In this document: one piece after another, positions 7,410 to 13,744 of the stretch
How positions within the stretch are numbered: the stretch's first letter is position 1
Layout: every line of letters begins with the position of its first letter
Source: Tritrichomonas foetus
Taxonomy: Eukaryota > Parabasalia > Tritrichomonadida > Tritrichomonadidae
Assembly (NCBI GenBank): GCA_001839685.1
Contig: MLAK01000033.1
Span: 1 to 13,744 of the forward strand
Direction of reading: 5' to 3'
Length of the DNA: 13,744 bases
Notes under the pieces: generated by a model
Database searches by the model: none
What the model was told of the DNA's origin: nothing
What the model saw: only the letters and a program-made list of their open reading frames with translations
Made by a program: the position numbers and the translations under genes

Positions 7410-10400
7410 ATGACAGAAGATACAAAGAAGCCAGCAAACAAATCATTTCTTTCTGATACAAGTAGTGACTGTGACAATGAGATATTTTTTGAAAACAGCG
7501 ATTTTATCATTTTCCCTGTTGATTCAATAGACCAAGGCGATGCTTCCATTACTCCTCCACCTAAAGTATCACTTCAATTACCAGCATCGAAAACAGTTGA
7601 TCTCTTTCTTTTCCATGTTCATGAAGAAGGCGAGAAATTATACCTTTTTGGAAAGCATCGAGTTGGTGAAAACTTTTACACAATTTGTATCGAAGTTTCA
7701 AACCCGTATTATTATTTACAGTTTCTACCAATTGCTGGTCATGAATTTGATATCGCGGAAGAAGTCTGTAATATAGCTCACAAATGTAAAGGTTCATTAG
7801 TTCATAAAGAAATGAAAGAAATGAGATACTCTTTTGATAATTCTTTAATTCCAAAACGAGCAAATTATTTATGTGCCACTTTTTCATCTGATTCTATTTT
7901 ATCACGAATTCGACCAAATGGAATTCATTATTCCCATGTTTTTGGAGTAACTGCAACACTTTCCGAAAATTTATTTGTTCGACGAAAAATTTTTTGTCCA
8001 TCATGGATTCGCGCAACAAATTGTACCAAAAAAAGTCGTTATACAACTGTACCTATGCTTTCTGTGCCAGATATTGATTCAATTTCTCCGATCTCTGTTA
8101 TTGGTACTCCTCCTATGAATCTTTGCACTATATCAATTCGAAGTATGTTTAAAACAAATGAAATTTTCATGATTTCTACTAGAATTTTTTGTGAATGGGA
8201 TTTAGATGAGTTTACTGGAAAGGGAACCAAAACTACCACATATGTCTGTTCTTCATCTGGAGGTGCAGTATCACCCGATGTCAAACCAAACCAAAATCTT
8301 CGAATTTTTCGTACTGAAAAAGAATTATTAGCTGCATTTGCGAAACTAATTGATGACTATGATATAGATATCATGGTTTCTTATGGGCTTATTCCAAATG
8401 ATATTCCATTGCTATTTAATCGTCTTAAAGTCAAAAAAGTTGATGATTGGTGGCGTATTGGACGAATAAGAAGGTCTACATCAATAAAAAATGGGAAAAT
8501 TAATCCAACGTATGCATTATCTGGTCGAATTCCATGTGATATTCAAATCTCATTCTCTGATTTCATAAAGGCAAAATCAAATGACTTATCTGCAGCAGTT
8601 CACGCTCAATTTGGTTTTGAAAGACAGCAAATTGATCATTATGAAGTAGTTGGTGAAGTTAAAAATGCTGAAAAACTTTATAATTTGGTGAATTATAATG
8701 TTAGAGATACACTTTTTATTGCACAACTTGTAAACGCAAGAGAAATTTTACCACTTGGTTTACAAATTGCACAATTAAGTGGATGTCAATGGTCGAGAGT
8801 GTTATTAAGTCATGCTTCTTTTTTATGTGAAGCAATGTTAATTCGTGCTTATTATGATCATGGTTTTGTTTTACCTGATAAATGCATAACTAATCAACCA
8901 AAATATCCCTCTTTTCCAGGTGGATTGGTTCTTCAACCAAAACGTGGATTTTATGAAAATTGTGTAGTTGCTTTGGATTATTATTCTTTATATCCTTCGA
9001 TTATAATTGAATATAATATTTGCTTTACAACTGTTAATCTCAAAAATCCTAATGCTGAAGAATCTAAAAATTCTAAAATTAAAGGTATATTACCTGAAGT
9101 GATGGCTGATCTTTTGAATGAAAGAGAAAAAGTCAAAGTCAAAATGGAAAAATTAATCGAAGGTTTAAAAAAAATCGAAGGCAAAATTGAAAAGCTTCAA
9201 AAACAAAAATCACGCATTTATCTTGAACCAAGAAGTGACGGGACTCTAAAAACCAATCATAAAAATGGTCACAAAGCAGATTTTAAAAATGCTTTAAATT
9301 TAGATGAGAAAGCTGATATTGGTAAAATATTTACAAAGAATAAAAATTTTGTGAGAAAGGGAAGTCAATTTGCCCAAAGTCCATGTTCACAAAATGCTTC
9401 ACAAATTGAAGACTTTGAGAAAAAGAAATTTGAAATGGAATTGGAATTACAAAGGTTAAATACAAAACAGACTGCTATAAAGGTTTTAGCTAATGCAATG
9501 TATGGATATTTAGGTTATCGACATAGTAGGTTTTTAGCAAATGCCTTGGCTGCTTTAGTTGCATCTAAAGGACGAGAAATCCTTCAACGAACTGTTGAAA
9601 TTGTTGAAAAAAATGGGAAAGATTCAATTATATACGGTGATACTGATTCTGTAATGATTGACAGTGGAACCAAAGATCCAATTGAAGCTTTAGCAAAAGG
9701 AAAAGAAATAGCTGAAACCGTTTCATCACAATTCACACATTTAAAATTCGGTGTTGAAGGTGTTTTTTTAAAATTGTTGCTCGTACAAAAGAAAAGATAT
9801 GTTGCACTTGTTTATGATGAACCTGGCAAATCACACCAATTAACCAAAGGTATTGAATTGGTTCGACGTGATTGGTGTGGATTAACAAAATATGTAAGTG
9901 CTTACATTCTTGAACAATTTTTATATAGTGATGACAAAGATACAGCTACGTCTAATATTCTTAGTGAACTATCACGAATCAGTGAAATGCTGAGAAATAA
10001 TGGAGTTCCACCTACTGAAAGTGAGAAAAACAATCCTAATGATCAAAGTTCGAGTTCACTCTCATGCTCAGCATCCAACATTGTTTTCACAGGCTCCGCA
10101 GCTTTTTCTAATGATTCCTACACATCAACATACACCACCTCAGTTTCAGCAAATTCCACGAATAATACATCAAATTGCTTGGTGAATTCAACTAGAGATA
10201 CACAAGTTCAAAATGGCTCAGATTTTCATGGTCCTCTGATTTTGCCAACAGTAAGTTTCCCACAAATGTATGGTGCTTGTAACAGGAGATATCCAACACA
10301 ATTACCGCGTTCCCAGTTTCAGACGCAACGTTCACAATTCCAAACTCAAGCCCAAAGACAAAAGCAGCAAGAATTGAAAGTAAAACTCAAAGATTTACGT

Positions 10401-11441
10401 GCCGGAACGCGCTCAACACTGTCAATATTAAGGGAATATGGAATCTCTTCGAAATTTGCACCTTCTAATGAAAATGATCAAAACAAGCTTTTAGAAAGAG
10501 TTACTCCATTAGAATATATAACTATCGAACATTTAATCATCCACATGACTCTAACAAAAGCCATTTCGAAATACCAAGATAAAATGGCGCCACATGTAAT
10601 GGTTGCTATGCGAATGGAAGAACGTGGTGAACATGTTTTACCTAATACTACTATTAAATACATCATTAGTAATTTTGCATCACGCGAGATTGGTGAAAAA
10701 GCACGAATTCCCGATGAAATTTCCGAGGTTTCAGATTGTGATGCAGAATGGTACTTGTCTAATCAAATAATGGCACCAATTTGGAGACTTTGTGAACCAT
10801 TTGGTGGAATGGATGCTGCAATGATTGCAAGAGCGCTCGGTTTAGTCATTCCACAAACATTTGGACTTCCTGAAAGAGATGAATGCGTTCAAGTTGTCAT
10901 TCCTCATACTTCTGAATTAATGTATAATTGTATAAAATGTGGAGAATCGATTATTATTGATAATAGAATGAAAACTAACTTGAAATGCATGAAATGTGGT
11001 GAATTCCATAATTGGAAATATGTTTCAAATATTTTAACAAATTTTGTTCGGAATTTCATCATGAAAGCAAATTCTGCTAAATGCGATGGTAATTTATGTG
11101 ATTTTCAGACAATTCAAATACCAATAAATAATGAAATTAGTCTACATGAAAATTGTTCAGGAACTTTAAAGCAAGTGTATAGTTGTGTTTCAATATTTAA
11201 TACATTGAAATATTTTCGATCACTTTTTGAGAGGTCAAACATTGCAGAAGATGATAAGTTTAGCGAATTTAGAGATTATATGAGATTGGTAATGGATAAT
11301 TTCCTCGATGCTCATGGATTTATGAGAATTCAGTTAAATTCGATTTTTTCATCATTATCGAATAGTTCATCAAGTCGAACTTCAACAGGATCTGCATCTT
11401 CTAACTCAATGAAAACAGATGAAAGTCCCAGAAGGAAATAA
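7410..11441 (+). CDS. POLA1: DNA polymerase alpha catalytic subunit (B family)
   Basis: A 1343-residue replicative polymerase that extends primase RNA primers. The polymerase-alpha subtype is clear from motif A (D523-YYSLYPSIII, then EYNICFTTV), motif B (K691-VLANAMYGYLGY, with SRFLANALAALVASKGREIL) and motif C (YGDTDS, catalytic D744 and D746), followed by KGIELVRRDWCGL. The exonuclease-like domain is present but lacks the acidic residues (DIMVSYGLIPND at 320-331 replaces the exo II pattern), as in all alpha polymerases. The C-terminus has two zinc modules: C1174, C1177, C1193, C1196; and C1225, C1230, then H1246 and C1249. The N-terminal extension is only about 60 residues, against about 330 in animals and yeast. 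Two insertions are unusual: about 80-100 charged residues between motifs A and B, and about 150-185 Ser/Thr/Asn- then Gln-rich residues in the thumb (about 845-1030). The tail is Ser-rich. Confidence 0.95.
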   Translation: MTEDTKKPANKSFLSDTSSDCDNEIFFENSDFIIFPVDSIDQGDASITPPPKVSLQLPASKTVDLFLFHVHEEGEKLYLFGKHRVGENFYTICIEVSNPYYYLQFLPIAGHEFDIAEEVCNIAHKCKGSLVHKEMKEMRYSFDNSLIPKRANYLCATFSSDSILSRIRPNGIHYSHVFGVTATLSENLFVRRKIFCPSWIRATNCTKKSRYTTVPMLSVPDIDSISPISVIGTPPMNLCTISIRSMFKTNEIFMISTRIFCEWDLDEFTGKGTKTTTYVCSSSGGAVSPDVKPNQNLRIFRTEKELLAAFAKLIDDYDIDIMVSYGLIPNDIPLLFNRLKVKKVDDWWRIGRIRRSTSIKNGKINPTYALSGRIPCDIQISFSDFIKAKSNDLSAAVHAQFGFERQQIDHYEVVGEVKNAEKLYNLVNYNVRDTLFIAQLVNAREILPLGLQIAQLSGCQWSRVLLSHASFLCEAMLIRAYYDHGFVLPDKCITNQPKYPSFPGGLVLQPKRGFYENCVVALDYYSLYPSIIIEYNICFTTVNLKNPNAEESKNSKIKGILPEVMADLLNEREKVKVKMEKLIEGLKKIEGKIEKLQKQKSRIYLEPRSDGTLKTNHKNGHKADFKNALNLDEKADIGKIFTKNKNFVRKGSQFAQSPCSQNASQIEDFEKKKFEMELELQRLNTKQTAIKVLANAMYGYLGYRHSRFLANALAALVASKGREILQRTVEIVEKNGKDSIIYGDTDSVMIDSGTKDPIEALAKGKEIAETVSSQFTHLKFGVEGVFLKLLLVQKKRYVALVYDEPGKSHQLTKGIELVRRDWCGLTKYVSAYILEQFLYSDDKDTATSNILSELSRISEMLRNNGVPPTESEKNNPNDQSSSSLSCSASNIVFTGSAAFSNDSYTSTYTTSVSANSTNNTSNCLVNSTRDTQVQNGSDFHGPLILPTVSFPQMYGACNRRYPTQLPRSQFQTQRSQFQTQAQRQKQQELKVKLKDLRAGTRSTLSILREYGISSKFAPSNENDQNKLLERVTPLEYITIEHLIIHMTLTKAISKYQDKMAPHVMVAMRMEERGEHVLPNTTIKYIISNFASREIGEKARIPDEISEVSDCDAEWYLSNQIMAPIWRLCEPFGGMDAAMIARALGLVIPQTFGLPERDECVQVVIPHTSELMYNCIKCGESIIIDNRMKTNLKCMKCGEFHNWKYVSNILTNFVRNFIMKANSAKCDGNLCDFQTIQIPINNEISLHENCSGTLKQVYSCVSIFNTLKYFRSLFERSNIAEDDKFSEFRDYMRLVMDNFLDAHGFMRIQLNSIFSSLSNSSSSRTSTGSASSNSMKTDESPRRK
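10308..10349 (+). repeat. Tandem heptapeptide repeat RSQFQTQ x2 inside the polymerase thumb insertion
   Basis: Two adjacent 21-bp units encode residues 967-973 and 974-980, both RSQFQTQ. Five of the seven codons differ between units, every time at the third base and without changing the amino acid. Confidence 0.8.
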
Positions 11442-11442
11442 A
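11439..11442 (+). terminator. UAAA overlapping the polymerase stop codon
   Basis: The TAA stop is followed by A, so the UAAA tetranucleotide includes the stop, as in the exportin gene. Confidence 0.4.
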
Positions 11443-11809
11443 ACAGATGATGGATTTGGAAGACATTTCCCCTTTGATAATGTCAAAATTGATTCATAAA
11501 AATGTTGTTTGTATTTTTAATAAAAAAGCGAAATTGTCAAAGTTGAATGGTTTTAATTCTTACTGTCAGTATTTATAATCAAATTGAATTATTAAACGGC
11601 CGTCATTTGAATTGAAACGATTATTTAAATATTTAAAAAGTTGCAACTTATTTGCAGAACTCTTCAGATTATTTCACCATAAACTTAAATCAAATCACCT
11701 AAACTGCTAATATGGATAGAAAATCTATCAAAACTGACCATTTTTAGATTTTCAGAGAGATAATTTAACCATTAAATTGGCCAACAGAATGGCAAATAAG
11801 TTTTTCAGA
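11443..11809. other. Intergenic spacer, polymerase to E2
   Basis: AT-rich with no coding stretch I trust. It holds two 8-bp palindromes (ACGGCCGT at 11596-11603, TTGGCCAA at 11777-11784), a small inverted repeat GATAG/CTATC near 11715-11729, and TTTTCAGAG twice (11749-11757 and 11802-11810), the second directly abutting the E2 initiator. Confidence 0.5.
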
Positions 11810-11814
11810 GCACT
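11810..11814 (+). promoter_or_regulatory. Variant initiator (GCACT) of the ubiquitin E2 gene
   Basis: GCACT fits the initiator with G at -2. The +1 A at 11812 gives a 10-nt 5' UTR before ATG 11822. Confidence 0.45.
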
Positions 11815-11821
11815 TTTATAA

Positions 11822-12265
<444 letters not shown>

Positions 12266-12267
12266 GT

Positions 12268-12271
12268 TAAA
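12268..12271 (+). terminator. UAAA poly(A)-type signal after the E2 gene
   Basis: TAAA starts 2 nt past the TAA stop. Long T-rich runs follow at about 12270-12330. Confidence 0.35.
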
Positions 12272-12481
12272 CTTTTACTTTTTTCTCTACTTTTGACTTT
12301 TTTTTTCTATATAATTTTTTTTTTATCAGTCGAAACACTTGATTTGAAAGTGGGTTAAAATAAAGATAAACAACTCGTTTGGTTTCTGTCTTATTTTGAA
12401 TTCGAATTTTTAAAAAATCGCCAGAAAGTTTGATGTGAAAACGCATCAAAAAAAGGACTCAAAATAAGAAAATAGTAATTT

Positions 12482-12508
12482 AATATTCATTTCACCAAAT
12501 TGAATATT
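12482..12508. repeat. Inverted repeat AATATTCA ... TGAATATT
   Basis: Perfect 8-bp arms at 12482-12489 and 12501-12508 with an 11-base loop, about 220 bp past the E2 stop. A second 7-bp pair, AATTCGA at 12576-12582 and TCGAATT at 12598-12604, lies nearby. Function unknown; small repeats like these occur by chance in AT-rich DNA. Confidence 0.4.
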
Positions 12509-12721
12509 TTGAGGGTTCATGGGAAAATGGCATTTTAGAAGCGGGCACCTTTTTGTCTCGGTTACATAAAATGAGAATTCGATATTTACCCGGTTATTCG
12601 AATTTGGTGGAGCTACCCATAAAAAAAAATCTCAATTGCTTCGATTAATTATAAACTTGTTGATAACTTTGAATTCATCTTCATCATTCACCTCTGATTG
12701 TCAATTAAATAGTATAATAAA

Positions 12722-13140
12722 TTACTGTTGGTTAGCATTGATATTCACAATTTTATGAAAAAGATCAGGAAATGTGAGATTAAGTTGAAATCCTAAAGAG
12801 ATATCATCAACAATAGGCTTTATTTCTGGAGAAATTCATTAGATTGTTTCGAACTCATTAGATTTGTTTGGCTTATTATTATATTCGAAAAGTTTAATTA
12901 AAACATGCAGTTATCAAGACTTGTTTTATTTCTTTCAAGAAATAAAAAATCATATGAAGCAAAAGCATTATCCTATGCTAAATATGTTTTCAGTTCACTA
13001 TATAAAAATGATCTTTCAGAATTAATCTATCAGACAAAAGGAAGATTAATTTTTTGACAAAGAATAATTAAAACGAATTCTTTATTTTCACATATTCACA
13101 TAATTTAAATCAATATCGATTTGAATATTGTATTAAACAT
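12722..13140 (-). pseudogene. Weak candidate gene relic
   Basis: The best piece is a minus-strand tail ending in TAA at 12724-12722 that includes IKPIVDDISLGFQLNLTF followed by PDLFHKIVNINANQQ. Upstream in the same frame are two adjacent stops (TAA TGA, 12841-12836) and then a segment ending in KPNKSNEFETI. Further upstream, in a different frame, lies DNAFASYDFLFLERNKTSLD, with an ATG at 13140 and several stops between. By eye the amino-acid mix looks coding, but stop density in the upstream part is about what AT-rich random sequence would give, so only the last part is suggestive. Family not recognised. A 50-codon ORF on the opposite strand (12905-13057) overlaps it. Confidence 0.22.
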
Positions 13141-13182
13141 GATTTTTGACGAAGGAAGAAACTCCCTGTTACTAATCAGAAA

Positions 13183-13329
13183 GTACTTTCAAAAATGCCC
13201 GACCAATTACCCGATATGCCCGGTACCAAATACCCATGGGTACATTTTTTGGGGTACCTGAAAAAAGTGGGGAAAATGTACATTTGTTAATTTTCAAAAA
13301 AGTACCTAAAAAATGGTACATTCCGGTAC
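13183..13329. repeat. GTAC-rich imperfect palindrome
   Basis: GTAC occurs at 13183, 13223, 13240, 13254, 13278, 13302, 13316 and 13326. The copies at 13240/13254 and 13302/13316 are placed symmetrically around the 12-bp palindrome AAATGTACATTT that holds the 13278 copy (spacings 14, 24, 24, 14). The arms are related: the left arm read in reverse complement is GTACCCCAAAAAATGTAC, and the right arm is GTACCTAAAAAATGGTAC. The role is unknown. Confidence 0.7.
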
Positions 13330-13744
13330 AAAAATGAGAGGGTGAAATTCATGCACAAAAATCAAATAAATCAATTTCTTTTCTTTCAAATAAATGCCAA
13401 ATCCAATCATAATCATCATTCACTCGAAGGGCAAAATTTTTTTCTTCTATGTTTGGCTTTTTGATTTATAAAATTTGATATTTCACTTCACAATTACTGT
13501 AATTGAATCATAAGAAAATGAATATCGAAATACACACTCGAAGTTTTTTCAAGAGAATATTTCAGAATTTTCTTTTGTCCATTATCTTTTACAAATAGTG
13601 TGTAATTCACCAACTTATTTAAAAATATATCTGTAGGAGTGGCCCTACTGTAATAAAAAAAAAAAGGGAAAAAATCAGTCAGTCGAAAATCCACTTTTTA
13701 TAAACTTTTTGATAGAATTGAATAATTATTTTTTGATAAGATAG
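13330..13744. other. AT-rich terminal spacer, no supported gene
   Basis: A minus-strand open stretch from 13697 to 13494 ends in SVYFDIHFLMIQLQ. It has no ATG at its head, no initiator and no recognisable domain. CACTCGAAG occurs twice (near 13432 and 13535). Nothing else stands out. Confidence 0.4.

Noticed and set aside
9930..10500. Low-complexity segment of the polymerase as an intron
   Set aside because: It stays in frame for about 190 codons without a stop, and its tandem peptide repeat differs only at silent positions.
7410..11441. Reading the B-family polymerase as REV3 (polymerase zeta)
   Set aside because: Motifs A and B with EYNICFTTV, ANAMYG, SRF and ALAALVASKGREIL, plus the GIELVRRDWC stretch, match polymerase alpha rather than zeta.
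12590..12616. GGTTATTCGAATTTGG as a possible tRNA B box
   Set aside because: It does not fit GGTTCGANNCC, and no acceptor or anticodon stem pairs around it.
12905..13057. A 50-codon plus-strand ORF (MQLSRLVLFL...)
   Set aside because: No initiator near its ATG, no domain, and a competing protein-like reading on the other strand.
13494..13697. Minus-strand open stretch ending in DIHFLMIQLQ
   Set aside because: No ATG at its head, no initiator, no family; kept only as a note in the spacer entry.

Overview
The window looks like nuclear DNA of a parabasalid protist (a Trichomonas/Tritrichomonas-type organism). It is AT-rich, carries six long intronless genes with standard stop codons, and encodes clearly eukaryotic proteins: DNA polymerase alpha, ubiquitin E2, an exportin, an ENTH protein and a TRIM/MATH protein. 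The clearest pointer is promoter layout. Every gene has a TCAYW-like initiator, or a near variant, placed so that the 5' UTR would be only 6-18 nt, and UAAA lies at or just after several stop codons. Both are known trichomonad traits. The genus is inferred, not proven.

Layout: three genes on the minus strand are followed by three on the plus strand, with one divergent junction at 6346-6720. Minus strand: 429-3044, a CRM1-like exportin; 3326-4570, a TRIM37-like RING/B-box/coiled-coil/MATH protein; 5488-6345, an ENTH (epsin-like) protein with a Pro/Glu-rich tail. Plus strand: 6721-7158, a thioredoxin-fold protein with WSPPC in place of WCxxC; 7410-11441, the catalytic subunit of DNA polymerase alpha with two large insertions; 11822-12265, a UBE2D/Ubc4-type E2. 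Several longest reading frames begin at GTG/TTG or at an upstream ATG. I moved those starts to the ATG that sits just downstream of the initiator.

Regions without intact genes: 1-428, 4571-5487 and 12266-13744. The stretch 4586-5405 holds several overlapping open pieces in different minus-strand frames, with hydrophobic segments, and may be a decayed membrane-protein gene. The last 1.5 kb is mostly AT-rich spacer. It contains a weak candidate gene relic (12722-13140) and a striking cluster of eight GTAC sites forming an imperfect palindrome (13183-13329).

The genes do not form one pathway. They are housekeeping functions (nuclear export, membrane traffic, replication initiation, ubiquitin transfer). 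The TRIM-like protein and the E2 could in principle be partners in ubiquitin transfer, but proximity here is not evidence of that. I see no prokaryotic-type defence system, no transposon and no virus.
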